A DNA stretch of 64,000 nt from Fidelibacterota bacterium (GCA_021734255.1 JAIPJM010000001.1:165879-229878); one strand, 5' to 3'. Shown: positions 9,249 to 17,867, counted from the first letter of the stretch. Notes: generated by a model from the sequence alone, not told the origin. Made by a program: numbers and translations.

Positions 9249-10109
9249 ATGCACGTACAAGTCAAAGACCAGACCGTCCGTCTCGGGCTCACCATCTTGA
9301 TCCTGTTGCTCATGTCGCAGGAGCTTAGCGCCCAGGATCGGATCATCACCACATCCAACGACACGATCAATTGCCGCATATCCAGGGTAGACTCTAGCAA
9401 TTATTATTTCACCATCATGCATGGGAATGACATCAGGAACTCACTGATCCCGGTTACGGAGGTGAGCGAGGTAGAAAGAGGCACGGTCGCGATGGGGCCG
9501 ACCATTCAGAGTCAGGTCTTGGAACCGGGTTATCATAAACTGCTGCTGCAGACATCAGGGGGGCCAGGCTATCGTACGGCCGAGATCGCCGACGACCTAA
9601 CATCTGATCTCAGGGAGTATATTGAAGAACTCATGCGGGGCTACACCTGGAGTAGTAGTGCCCATTATTACATCTCCAAAGATCTGGGCCTGGGGGTTTC
9701 CCATGCCGTCTTCTTTGCTGAGAATCAGATCCAGTCCATTGGTGTGTCCGATAAGATAAACATTCAATTTATAGGACCTTCAGTCCAGTCCAGAATGGAT
9801 AATTTCGGGGGCAGATTCGTGGTGACCAGCTCCATGAGTCTGGGATATTTAAGTTATACCGACAAAGCCCGGGTAGGCGAATCCATGCTGATTGAAGGTG
9901 AAACATTGGGGGCTCTTTTCAATCTGGATCTCATGGTCCCGCTGTCTGGAGTTATGGGCGTATTGTTGGGGGTCAGCTATCTGCAGGGGACGCTGTCAGA
10001 AATAACGCTAACCACAGATGGACATCCCGAAACCATTGATCTGGGAAAAGAAAATGGGGAGGGCCTGGGGCGATTTGACCTCAGGGTCGGCGTCCACTGG
10101 TCCAATTAA
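9249..10109 (+). CDS. Secreted protein of unknown function
   Basis: A 286-residue protein with a Sec-type signal peptide (hydrophobic LGLTILILLLM, likely cut after SAQ around residue 25). The mature part starts with a short strand-rich domain (IITTSNDTINCRISRVDSSN) typical of small secreted FCB-group proteins, and ends with Gly-rich amphipathic strands (GVMGVLLGVSYLQG) that could form a small outer-membrane barrel. ATG 9249 follows GAGGGG. It lies 15 bases upstream of a lipoprotein gene that is frameshifted, and the two probably form one unit. Family not recognised. Confidence 0.6.
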   Translation: MHVQVKDQTVRLGLTILILLLMSQELSAQDRIITTSNDTINCRISRVDSSNYYFTIMHGNDIRNSLIPVTEVSEVERGTVAMGPTIQSQVLEPGYHKLLLQTSGGPGYRTAEIADDLTSDLREYIEELMRGYTWSSSAHYYISKDLGLGVSHAVFFAENQIQSIGVSDKINIQFIGPSVQSRMDNFGGRFVVTSSMSLGYLSYTDKARVGESMLIEGETLGALFNLDLMVPLSGVMGVLLGVSYLQGTLSEITLTTDGHPETIDLGKENGEGLGRFDLRVGVHWSN

Positions 10110-10124
10110 CAGGGGGATTTCACC

Positions 10125-11170
10125 GTGAATAACCATAGGACAATTCGTCTACTGATAAGCATGCTGACCCTCATCGGTCTGATGGGGTGTGCCATGCCCA
10201 CCAAGGTCCGGATGCATCCTGATCTTGTCAATGAACCGGGAAAGATCAAAACGATCACCCTGCTCCCCATCGATGCGCAGGTGAAAAAGCTGGAGCTATC
10301 CAGTACAGGTGAGCGAGATCAGGAGAAAGAGTTGGAGATCATCGAACAAAGCTCCCTGGTCATCCCCAATATCCTGAGCAGTCAGGGCTACCAGGTCACA
10401 CCATATATGATTCCCTATGACGCTGTAGAATCAGAATTATTTCACCAGAACTATGACGAACTGCGGGCTGCTTATTTCAGTGAAATGCCCCGCTTGTATG
10501 ACGGCCAGAAAGTGAGCTGAAAAAGGTAGCGGATCGTGCGGTGCAGATCAACCCCATCCACCTTTCCTTCCTGTCAGATGATGCTTCAGATGCGCTCCTG
10601 TATGTCAGATACGAAGGGTTCAAGCGCTCCGGTGGTTCAACAGCCGCAGGTGCGGTTGGCGGGGTCGCTCTGGGATTGCTGACCGGCGTTGTAGTTGTTC
10701 CTGTACCAGAAGGGGGCGGCTTTCAGGCGGCTCTGATCGAGAAGGGTACGGGAAAGATCCTGTGGAATAATATTGCCAACGAAGGCAGTTATTCCATGGA
10801 GAACAGGCTGGAATCTCTGCTGGACAAATTTCCCCTTCAGGGCGCAGACCTTTCGCTCAGCATTGGCCGGGGCAAAGCGGTTGAAAATTCATTCCGGGTT
10901 GAAGATCATGGTTTTGATAATAAACCCCTTCCCGTTCCAGGCGAAGACCGGGTGCTCCTGGATGATGGGCAGGAGTATCTGGGTGAGGTCATCGATGTTT
11001 CCAAGCAGAACTACATGATCAAGCAAGGCCGGGTCCTGTATATCATTGCTAAGGACCGGGTGGTCCAGTGTTCAATTGCAGGTAACGCGCTTAGTTTTGA
11101 GGAGGCCCGCGCGATCGATTTCCCCAGAGTGAACTACAATTCTTTTGCTGATCGGATAACGATCTACTAA
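10125..11170 (+). pseudogene. Lipoprotein gene split by a frameshift
   Basis: Two consecutive frames together make one plausible lipoprotein of about 345 residues. The first (10125-10520, GTG start after AGGGGG) has a lipobox LMGC and an alpha/beta domain like lipoproteins beginning ITLLPID. It stops at TGA 10518. The second frame, open from about 10511 as ELKKVADRAVQINP, continues with a glycine-rich hydrophobic segment (AAGAVGGVALGLLTGVVVV) and a C-terminal domain to 11170. The shift is -1, with no slippery heptamer before the stop, so a one- or two-base indel, or an assembly error, is more likely than programmed frameshifting. Function unknown. Confidence 0.7.
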
Positions 11171-11250
11171 AGGCACATCATTAAGGATGCCAGCAAGCAT
11201 TATTGATCAAATGGGCCGTCAGGTGCCAGCGGAGTAAGAGCTACGGACTC

Positions 11251-11297
11251 GTTAGGGGTTAGACGTTCGGTGTTAGACGGAACCCCTAACCCCTAAC
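11251..11297. repeat. 12-bp inverted repeat hairpin
   Basis: GTTAGGGGTTAG (11251-11262) is exactly mirrored by CTAACCCCTAAC (11286-11297) around a 23-base loop. No U-tract follows. It lies in the 370-base gap before the integron block. It could act as a transcript end for the lipoprotein gene or be a worn mobile repeat. The rest of the gap up to 11493 shows no gene. Confidence 0.6.
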
Positions 11298-11538
11298 ACC
11301 TATCGCCTATCCCGAATAAGGGCTCGTATAATTGTCCATTGTTATTACTTTATCGCATCAATTATGAACAGCTCGAGAGGAATATGGCGCAAGGTCGAGG
11401 CATGCTGTGGTGATATGCTATCCAGACCTCTGCGAGAAAATTTTTACTGCGAATTCATACGGGAGTTATACATAAAAAACTATAGAGCACGTAGTTAGCC
11501 AGTCAAAAATGGATTGTACTGTTAAAGGGAGGACAACG

Positions 11539-12711
11539 ATGAAGTTTGGAGTCAAATTCTATTCTGATGACGAGGAAAAGAAATTACAAAAAACAGGATT
11601 GCATAGCCGTTTCAAACACCTTGTTGATAATGGGTTCGAATGTGGTGAGAATGATTTATTGTCATATGGTATGTTCAGAGAACATAAGGATGCTCCAGGA
11701 TACAGGAATTACAGCGAATTGTCAAAAAAAGCCGATTCTAGACGCGAAATCATACAGGATTATTTTGAACTAAATTCTGGTCATCTCCGATCAATATTTA
11801 ACCGTGGTGAAGATAGTGACCCTTGGGTGACGGAAATGATGGGTGTGGGCGCGGGTCTTGCATTGTGCAGTGAAGCCTACGGACTTACTGAGGCCGATTG
11901 GCAAAAAATTCCCATTAGTGGTGAAAAAGACCTCGACTTCGAGATAGCAGCCACCGGAAGTGATTTTGTTAAAATGGAAGCGAAAGGAACAATATATAAA
12001 AATTCAAATGACCGAAAATCTCTAGCTGGTCACGCGTCCCGTGTTCGAAAAAAGAAGGAACAACAAAATGTAAAGCATCCTAGCTCAAGTTTGATTGGGG
12101 TTATTACGGCATTTCCAGAGGAGCAAGAAGATCCCTGCTGCTACCTGATGGATCCACCTGCTCCAAACATTGAATGGGATCCAGCCTTCTATCGCATTGT
12201 AGCTAGACTCTATTACTACTACAAAAACATTCATAGTGTACTAAAATCACACATGCTTATTGCTCTTATAAATCGAATCCATGATATGATTAGCATAGGT
12301 AGCTACAAAGAATTTGAGGGTAAACCACTTCTGAATGTAAATGGGAATCCCTTTAAGGTGCCCAATTCCGCCTATAATTTACGAACGAATATTTTAGGGG
12401 AATCCTTCTGCGAAGTTTTTCCAATCTCGAATCGTGAGGGTGAGGCTTTTATATGGGGTATGGACTACAGCATCCTATCGCTTTTGGTAGAACAGAACTT
12501 CGAAGGAATCCTTGAATATTCAAGCAAGCTATCAAAAAGTTATTCAGGAACAACTATCGCTAGAGTGACTCTCCAGAACGCAAAAAGACTCGGGATAAAA
12601 CCTAATTCTGAGAATAGTATTGGGCGAAATCGAATTGCCGTTCCATGTAAAATAAAAGTAATTCGAAACACAGCGGGCAAGGTGTTTGGTCTCATACAAG
12701 TTGCTGGCTAA
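11539..12711 (+). CDS. Cassette 1: unknown protein, possible PD-(D/E)xK nuclease-like core
   Basis: A 390-residue protein, family not recognised. ATG 11539 is preceded by GGGAGG, better than the in-frame ATG 11509. Residues 131-150 read as a strand with Asp133 followed by Glu147-Ala-Lys149, the spacing and E-x-K pattern of PD-(D/E)xK nuclease cores. The region around residue 100 (MMGVGAGLALCSEAYG) looks like the helix that often precedes such a core. No membrane segment. The stop codon lies inside the R'' core of attC. A nuclease role is a hypothesis only. The next cassette encodes a HerA-like ATPase, a known partner class for nucleases in defence systems. Confidence 0.6.
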   Translation: MKFGVKFYSDDEEKKLQKTGLHSRFKHLVDNGFECGENDLLSYGMFREHKDAPGYRNYSELSKKADSRREIIQDYFELNSGHLRSIFNRGEDSDPWVTEMMGVGAGLALCSEAYGLTEADWQKIPISGEKDLDFEIAATGSDFVKMEAKGTIYKNSNDRKSLAGHASRVRKKKEQQNVKHPSSSLIGVITAFPEEQEDPCCYLMDPPAPNIEWDPAFYRIVARLYYYYKNIHSVLKSHMLIALINRIHDMISIGSYKEFEGKPLLNVNGNPFKVPNSAYNLRTNILGESFCEVFPISNREGEAFIWGMDYSILSLLVEQNFEGILEYSSKLSKSYSGTTIARVTLQNAKRLGIKPNSENSIGRNRIAVPCKIKVIRNTAGKVFGLIQVAG

Positions 12712-12834
12712 CAAAGGATTAGAGCGGACACACAAATCGATCGGGGGCACGATAATTGAACAACAAGTATAAACGGTTATCAACATGGACTAGTTGCTCC
12801 ACCAAAAGCAACTAAAGCATAAAGCGTTAGCTAG
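12704..12834 (+). repeat. attC site 1
   Basis: R'' CTGGCTAAC (12704-12712) and R' GTTAGCTAG (12826-12834), with the expected cut between G12826 and T12827; about 120 bases, within the usual attC size. Inside is an 8-bp hairpin, TAGTTGCT (12791-12798) with AGCAACTA (12807-12814). The L''/L' arms pair less well than in site 2. Confidence 0.7.
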
Positions 12835-12855
12835 ACAAACCAAAAGGGGCAGGCG

Positions 12856-14670
12856 ATGAGATTACGTTCAAGAATTATTTTATTCTCAATTGAGCTTTTT
12901 GTCATTCTTGTTGGATCTTGGTTAATCACGGGATCATGGATATCGGTTGAGTCATGGTTTGGCGCTCTTGTAGCATTAGCAATTAACTTTTTCTTACTTG
13001 AACCATGGTTTTCAAGACCGGTTGATACTTTAGCAAATTCTATTGTCTCTCTGATATTGGTAGCTGTTGCGGACAAATCCTATTCTGCCTATGGATGGAA
13101 TATTTTTACGGTATTTCTAATTGTCGGGGTAGTTATTTCTCTACTGGCAATATTATTAAATCAATATCCAAATGCTAAACTTCATGGAACAAGTCAGTTG
13201 TTCTCAAAGCTGTGCAGAATATTTACTGCGGGAAAATATTACACAGGAATATACTTTTTAGCTCTAATAGGTCTTCATCAGCCAATTGAGATAGAATTTT
13301 GGTATCTAACTTCTCTGTGGCTTATAGTTGTCACAATCCCTCTCTTGCCGTTTCAAGATTTTTTAAAAACTCATGGTGTTGACAAATACGATTTAGCCAT
13401 TGAAAATTCTGTAAGCCCCAATAAGATTCTTCTTAATGCTCAAACTCTTCCTGCACTGGGTAGGGTAATCTCGTTAACCGCAAATGGAGTTGAGTGGGAC
13501 GGAGTGATAACTGGTCGAATAGTTAGGCCCAAAAACATATGGGGTGAAATTTCTTTATTTAATGCAGAGGATCTTGAGAAAGCAACTCAGTCAAGTCCCA
13601 TAATCATTGATAAAAATGAAGAAATTCACCAAAATATTCTTGGTTCAGTAGATGTAGGCTCAACTCAAGATGTTATTGTCTTCTCTCCACTAATGCCGAT
13701 CAGAATTGGTGATGTAGTTTTTGTAAATACTCCCGATGGTGAAGTTTTCTACCAAGTTGCAAGAGGTGAAATTGCAGATAAAAAAGTGCAAGGGGGGGGC
13801 AGAATATTTGAGAAGGCAGTCGCAGTACAGCTAGGAATATTTAACTCAGAAAACCAGAGAATCTCGATACGAGGCTGGACACCCCCACCAGGAGAATTTG
13901 TTCGAAAACCGAATGTTGATGTGCCTAATATTTCTGATGATAATTGGGTAAATAAAAGAAAGCTGGGCGCTATTATTGGAACAAATATACCCGTGTATTT
14001 AATAAAGCGGAACCTGCTTGAGGGGCATCTCGCAATGTTGGGGATGACAAGGATGGGAAAAACTACATTGACTCGAAAAATAGCTAATTTCTACAGTACA
14101 ATGGCAAGTGTAATCATTTTTGACCAAACAGGTGAATATATTTCAAAATTTGGGCTAACACCTTATGATCCAGCTGTACATATATCTAAACCAGGAGTGA
14201 GCGTATTTGAACCGGCACCAGCAACAGTAGTTCCTGATGAGGGACTAAACCAATTTAAAGATATACTAAATACAGCGTTGCTAGAGTACCGTGCTGGGAA
14301 GCAATTTAGACGCGTGATCATTATTGATGAAGCTCACCAATTTGTACCAGAACCTACAATGTTAGGTTTCAATATGCCAGGGCGTGAGAGCTCCATCACA
14401 TTTGGTATGTATATGATGCAAGTTCGTAAATATGGAATTAGTGTTGTTCTAATTAGTCAAAGAACTGCTGTTGTAGCAAAAAGTGCACTTTCTCAGTGTG
14501 AAAACATCATTGCCTTTAAAAGTGTCGACAAGACTGGACTTGATTATCTCAATTCCATTTTGGGTCCTGAGTCAGCTTCAGTACTCCCGATACTTGCACA
14601 GGGTCAAGCACTAGTTTCTGGTCCTGCATTTTCTTCTGATCATGCAGTTGCTGTTGATGTGATTGAATAG
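12856..14670 (+). CDS. Cassette 2: membrane-anchored HerA/FtsK-like ATPase
   Basis: A 604-residue protein. Residues about 8-180 contain roughly five hydrophobic helices. They are followed by a beta-rich region (about 200-340) like the HAS-barrel of HerA ATPases, then a RecA-like ATPase domain. Walker A is GMTRMGKTT with Lys402, and Walker B is VIIIDE with Asp491-Glu492, followed by AHQF. A polar sensor strand SVVLISQR is near residue 530. This is the DUF87/HerA architecture of hexameric DNA translocases, here tethered to the membrane. AGGGGCAGG precedes the ATG. The cassette context and an unknown nuclease-like gene upstream suggest a defence or DNA-processing role, which is inference. Confidence 0.82.
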   Translation: MRLRSRIILFSIELFVILVGSWLITGSWISVESWFGALVALAINFFLLEPWFSRPVDTLANSIVSLILVAVADKSYSAYGWNIFTVFLIVGVVISLLAILLNQYPNAKLHGTSQLFSKLCRIFTAGKYYTGIYFLALIGLHQPIEIEFWYLTSLWLIVVTIPLLPFQDFLKTHGVDKYDLAIENSVSPNKILLNAQTLPALGRVISLTANGVEWDGVITGRIVRPKNIWGEISLFNAEDLEKATQSSPIIIDKNEEIHQNILGSVDVGSTQDVIVFSPLMPIRIGDVVFVNTPDGEVFYQVARGEIADKKVQGGGRIFEKAVAVQLGIFNSENQRISIRGWTPPPGEFVRKPNVDVPNISDDNWVNKRKLGAIIGTNIPVYLIKRNLLEGHLAMLGMTRMGKTTLTRKIANFYSTMASVIIFDQTGEYISKFGLTPYDPAVHISKPGVSVFEPAPATVVPDEGLNQFKDILNTALLEYRAGKQFRRVIIIDEAHQFVPEPTMLGFNMPGRESSITFGMYMMQVRKYGISVVLISQRTAVVAKSALSQCENIIAFKSVDKTGLDYLNSILGPESASVLPILAQGQALVSGPAFSSDHAVAVDVIE

Positions 14671-14799
14671 CTAGCTAACAAAAGTTTAGAGCTGACTCAC
14701 CAACGTGAAGTGGTGTAGGAATAAGATAAAACAGAACAATCAATTTGTGATTATCGATGCAGTTTTGGGAAGCAGCTCAAACTCAGAGCGTTAGGCTTA
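14671..14799 (+). repeat. attC site 2 (best-preserved)
   Basis: R'' CTAGCTAAC (14671-14679), L'' AGTTTAGAGCTG (14683-14694), L' CAGCTCAAACT (14773-14783) and R' GTTAGGCTTA (14790-14799). The L arms pair perfectly apart from one extra A in L'', the extrahelical base that defines strand choice in attC recombination. R' fits GTTRRRY. Size about 118 bases. Confidence 0.82.
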
Positions 14800-14802
14800 A
14801 CT

Positions 14803-15579
14803 ATGAATGATCGAAACATATTTTACAGTGGCTTTACAAAGAAGCATACTCCGGATTGGAAATGTCCGACTTGTGGCAAGGGTAAACTAACTCTTCAGGC
14901 TGAGACTCTACGCTTTGATGAAACAAGAGAATCCAAGGATACAAGATGGCCCAAACCTGAAAGTGAAGTACATCCTACAGATATAAAATATGTATATGCA
15001 TGTTTGTTTAAGTGTTCGAGGACGAATTGTGGGGAGATTGTTTCAAGTTCTGGACGCGGAACCAATATTGGTGAGCCAACTTGGGATGAGAAGGGAGAGG
15101 ACTATGAGGAAGTATTTTTTGAGTACTTCGAACCTAAAATATTCATTCCTCCTCTAATACTATTTGAAATGCCTAAGCAAATACCAGAGAAGGTCAGGCA
15201 TGAACTGCTTTTCTCTTTTGGTTTCTTCTTTGTCGATCCGAAGGCTGCAGCTAATCATGCAAGGATGGCTCTTGAATTGTTGCTTGATGATCTAAAGGTC
15301 AATAGGTTTGAGGTTAAGAACAGAAAAAGGCGGATGCTTTCCCTTCATAAGAGAATCGAGTTACTTTCCCCAAAATATGAAGCAATTCGAGAGCTCTGTT
15401 TTGCAATTAAATGGTCTGGTAATGCTGGCAGTCACAGCAGAGAAACCTTGAGTAAAGAAAATATTCTGGATATATACGATATAATGTCGAGCATATTTAC
15501 AACCTTGTACGATCAGGAGCAGAAAAGAATAAATAAGCTCGCAAAGTCCATACATAAAAACAGGGGGCCGAAAAGGTAA
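14803..15579 (+). CDS. Cassette 3: zinc-ribbon DUF4145 protein
   Basis: A 258-residue soluble protein. The N-terminus has a zinc-ribbon pattern, CPTC at residues 21-24 and a later CLFKCSRTNC group near 66-75. The C-terminal half (about 145-240) is an all-helical DUF4145 domain, with AANHARMALELLLDDL and the WSGNAGSHS motif followed by a long helix. DUF4145 occurs in restriction-modification and other defence loci but has no proven activity. The start follows the attC core directly with no clear ribosome-binding site, as in many cassettes. The stop codon is the first base triplet of the next R'' core. Confidence 0.75.
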   Translation: MNDRNIFYSGFTKKHTPDWKCPTCGKGKLTLQAETLRFDETRESKDTRWPKPESEVHPTDIKYVYACLFKCSRTNCGEIVSSSGRGTNIGEPTWDEKGEDYEEVFFEYFEPKIFIPPLILFEMPKQIPEKVRHELLFSFGFFFVDPKAAANHARMALELLLDDLKVNRFEVKNRKRRMLSLHKRIELLSPKYEAIRELCFAIKWSGNAGSHSRETLSKENILDIYDIMSSIFTTLYDQEQKRINKLAKSIHKNRGPKR

Positions 15580-15598
15580 GCCTAAGGCGTTAGGTGTG
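15577..15598 (+). repeat. attC site 3, collapsed
   Basis: The R'' arm TAAGCCTAA (15577-15585; the final core C is replaced by G) is separated from R' GTTAGGTGTG (15589-15598) by only three bases, GGC. The L arms and loop are missing. It looks like an internal deletion that fused cassettes 3 and 4. Confidence 0.6.
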
Positions 15599-15605
15599 TT
15601 TAAGC

Positions 15606-16241
15606 ATGCAGAAGTTTAAAATTAAGATTCAAGATGATAGTGACACTGAGCCAAGAGAAATTGCTATAATGCTGGACTCCAAAAACATTAGTATCTTAAA
15701 TAATTACCTTGAATATTCTGAACACTTGTTTGCATCAGAATTCCTAAAGGTCGCGAATGACACTTCCCTGAAATTTGGGTGGAACAAAGACGAGGGCTAT
15801 ACGACAACCTATACTCTTCCTCCCAATGAAATGATTGAAGCATTCCTTCATCGCTTACGTCCATTTGTGCTCAAAAAGGAAGACACCCACTTCATGAAAG
15901 TATACGGTATAATCTCAAAGAACATAAACGATCAGTCTATTCGAGCCATTCTAAAAGACACTCGCCAATACTGGGAGGGAGAGAAAATCCAACAGCTTTT
16001 TAAAATATCCGACAATGACGGTATTTTAAACTCGCATGACTCATTAATGAAATTCCTAAACGCCTATGAGTATCACCGAGACAAGGAGAAAGCAAAAAGA
16101 TTTGCTAGTATTCAAGAGATGTTCGGTGGCAAGGACGGCCTAAAGTCTTTTTATCTCTTTATGCTGACTGATATCGCTCAAGCCATCGGGAAGCTTGCTG
16201 GCATAGTTGAAGTAATTTTAAAAAAGCGCGATAAATATTGA
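15606..16241 (+). CDS. Cassette 4: helical protein of unknown function
   Basis: A 211-residue protein with a short N-terminal strand region (KFKIKIQDDSD) followed by mainly charged amphipathic helices; no membrane segment and no catalytic motif. ATG 15606 is the first ATG after the attC core, and GTG 15594 inside the core is a possible earlier start. No Shine-Dalgarno other than the core AGGTG. It may be translated together with cassette 3, whose attC is collapsed. Family not recognised. Confidence 0.6.
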   Translation: MQKFKIKIQDDSDTEPREIAIMLDSKNISILNNYLEYSEHLFASEFLKVANDTSLKFGWNKDEGYTTTYTLPPNEMIEAFLHRLRPFVLKKEDTHFMKVYGIISKNINDQSIRAILKDTRQYWEGEKIQQLFKISDNDGILNSHDSLMKFLNAYEYHRDKEKAKRFASIQEMFGGKDGLKSFYLFMLTDIAQAIGKLAGIVEVILKKRDKY

Positions 16242-16256
16242 GTTCAGTACAACAGG

Positions 16257-16280
16257 AAACACACCTAACAGCTTATAGGT
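16257..16280 (+). repeat. attC site 4, partial
   Basis: R'' AAACACACCTAAC (16257-16269) is the exact reverse complement of the cassette 4 start at 15589-15601, 13 bases. The expected R' is degenerate (GCTTATAGGTAT from 16271). As in site 3, the arms and loop are missing. Confidence 0.5.
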
Positions 16281-16286
16281 ATATTA

Positions 16287-16880
16287 GTGAATTTCTTTAA
16301 ACAATCCATTTTGATCACCATACAGGGACTAATATTTCCTGTGCTGGTGACGATGATAAGTGCTGTCGGAGAAGGAAAGTCTGGTGAGGAGAACAGCTTT
16401 ATAAAATCATTTGCATCAAATGTACTAAACTTTATTACCAACCACTGGCTACTACTTGTTATTATCTTTTTTTTGTCATTAGTAGCACTTCTAATTCGAC
16501 TAAGAATAAGAAGTATCAGGAGATTCCGCGATAATTCAATCATTCCAATTGCTATCTCACGGGGGGGAAGATACATAAAAGCTGGATACTTTGAGCATTC
16601 GAGTGTGTTGTGGCTTGTTACCTATCCCACACCCTGGGATCCTACGGATTTAAAAAACCCAAATCCCGATGAGTACGAAATAGACTTAATTCCATTTTGC
16701 CCACATTGTGAAGTTGAATTAGAAGAGGAAAAGAGATTTCTGTCTGGCTATAAGTGGTCTTGTATAAATTGTTCTTTTAAAAAAATAAGCGATTTCGACA
16801 GATCAATCATGAGCGATCGGGTTGAAAAGATTTTCAGGTCCTTAGCTAGAAAGAATAAAGCGAAGGTTAGGAAAATATAA
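16287..16880 (+). CDS. Cassette 5: membrane protein with C-terminal zinc ribbon
   Basis: A 197-residue protein with two hydrophobic helices (residues about 5-25 and 52-72, the second followed by a basic RLRIRSIRR stop-transfer). The cytoplasmic C-terminal region has a CPHC...CINC zinc-ribbon pattern around residues 135-170. It starts at GTG 16287 just after a degenerate attC core. Family not recognised. Its 3' end carries AAACACCTACC, resembling the cassette 4 end. Confidence 0.6.
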   Translation: MNFFKQSILITIQGLIFPVLVTMISAVGEGKSGEENSFIKSFASNVLNFITNHWLLLVIIFFLSLVALLIRLRIRSIRRFRDNSIIPIAISRGGRYIKAGYFEHSSVLWLVTYPTPWDPTDLKNPNPDEYEIDLIPFCPHCEVELEEEKRFLSGYKWSCINCSFKKISDFDRSIMSDRVEKIFRSLARKNKAKVRKI

Positions 16881-17034
16881 CTAAACACCTACCAAGCGTG
16901 TGCTGCAGACTCAGAAGGGGAGATTACTTAATGATTATTATATACAACTATACAGAAAAGAAAGAAATGGGGTTGTGCTGCAAAAGCGCGGACCGTCGTG
17001 TGTATTATCAGGCAAGAATTTACCAAAGAAACGG

Positions 17035-17433
17035 ATGATTCCTAAAACCGCTACAATGAGAATCGCCCGACCCACCGACAATCTGCCAGCGATCACCAAA
17101 ATGTATATGGATGGTTTGGGATTCACGTTGCTGGGCAGTTTTGAGGACCACGCTGGCTTTGATGGCTCCATTCTGGGTCACGAGGAGCATCCCTACCATT
17201 TAGAATTTACCCACCACAAAGGCACCACAGTGGGCCAGGCACCGACACAGGACAACCTGCTGGTCTTCTATATTCCTGACACAGACACCTGGGAAAGCAG
17301 CTGTGAGCAGATGCTCAAGGCTGGTTTTAATCCTGTCGTGTCCTATAATCCCTATTGGGGTGAGCGTGGTAAAACCTTTGAAGACGTGGACGGCTACCGG
17401 GTGGTGTTACAAAACAGTGAGCGGTTAGAATAA
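17035..17433 (+). CDS. VOC family (glyoxalase/bleomycin-resistance-like) protein
   Basis: A 132-residue single vicinal-oxygen-chelate domain. The start RIARPTDNLPAITKMYMDGLGF is the family signature, and the acidic metal-type residues appear in HLEFTHH and in the C-terminal GKTFEDVDGYRVVLQN. ATG 17035 or 17056 are both possible; the in-frame stretch back to 16900 is not credible protein. Base composition returns to that of the chromosome, so this gene is outside the cassette array. Enzymatic role not determined. Confidence 0.85.
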   Translation: MIPKTATMRIARPTDNLPAITKMYMDGLGFTLLGSFEDHAGFDGSILGHEEHPYHLEFTHHKGTTVGQAPTQDNLLVFYIPDTDTWESSCEQMLKAGFNPVVSYNPYWGERGKTFEDVDGYRVVLQNSERLE

Positions 17434-17489
17434 GCTCACAAGTCAAGGTTTAAGCGCCAACAGCGCCACACAGCAGAAAGGCAGAGAAA

Positions 17490-17756
17490 ATGAAAAGTAA
17501 ATTGATGCAGTTCCTGTTTCCCATCGAAAGCGATCCGGTAAGTTGGGCGGAGTGGATCGTCGGCTCGTGGACCAAGTTTTTGATCTGGGGAACTTTGTAT
17601 TCTTACATTGCTTACAGTGTCGTGATGCGAGTAGCCAGTGGCGAGTCGGATCGTCCCGTCTATGCTGCCATGCTGTTGATCATTTTCTATCTAACCCTCC
17701 TGTATGGTCTCAGACATTTATACATGGCCGTGAAGCGCAAAGAAAAATTGGATTGA
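17490..17756 (+). CDS. Small membrane protein of unknown function
   Basis: An 88-residue protein with two hydrophobic helices (about residues 28-46 and 60-77), a short Gly-Glu-Ser-Asp loop between them, and a basic C-terminus (VKRKEKLD). AGGCAGAG lies just before the ATG. Not recognised. It sits between VOC and SRPBCC genes on the same strand with gaps over 50 bases. Confidence 0.6.
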   Translation: MKSKLMQFLFPIESDPVSWAEWIVGSWTKFLIWGTLYSYIAYSVVMRVASGESDRPVYAAMLLIIFYLTLLYGLRHLYMAVKRKEKLD

Positions 17757-17867
17757 TCGCTTTCTGATAATACTCTTGCTGATATTGATCAACGGGGGTT
17801 GGTGAGGATTGTAGCAAAAGTGATAGACCATGCTTTGCCATAGATCCGCTAGAAAGAGAGGAATATC

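Larger units (their letters stand above)
11494..16897 (+). mobile_element. Integron cassette array without integrase (CALIN)
   Basis: Five plus-strand genes, visibly more AT-rich than both flanks, are separated by attC-type sites. In integron cassettes the first bases, from the GTTRRRY core of the previous site, are complementary to the cassette's own R'' core. That holds here: GTTAGCCAG (11494) with CTGGCTAAC (12704); GTTAGCTAG (12826) with CTAGCTAAC (14671); GTTAGGCTTA (14790) with TAAGCCTAA (15577); and GTTAGGTGTGTTT (15589) with AAACACACCTAAC (16257). The second site also shows the paired L''/L' arms with one bulged base. The fifth unit ends in a degenerate AAACACCTACC (16883). No integrase gene lies in the window. 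Boundaries on both sides are approximate. Confidence 0.82.

Noticed and set aside
10500..10541. Programmed -1 frameshift in the lipoprotein gene
   Set aside because: No slippery heptamer in the zero frame before the TGA and no clear downstream stem; an indel is simpler.
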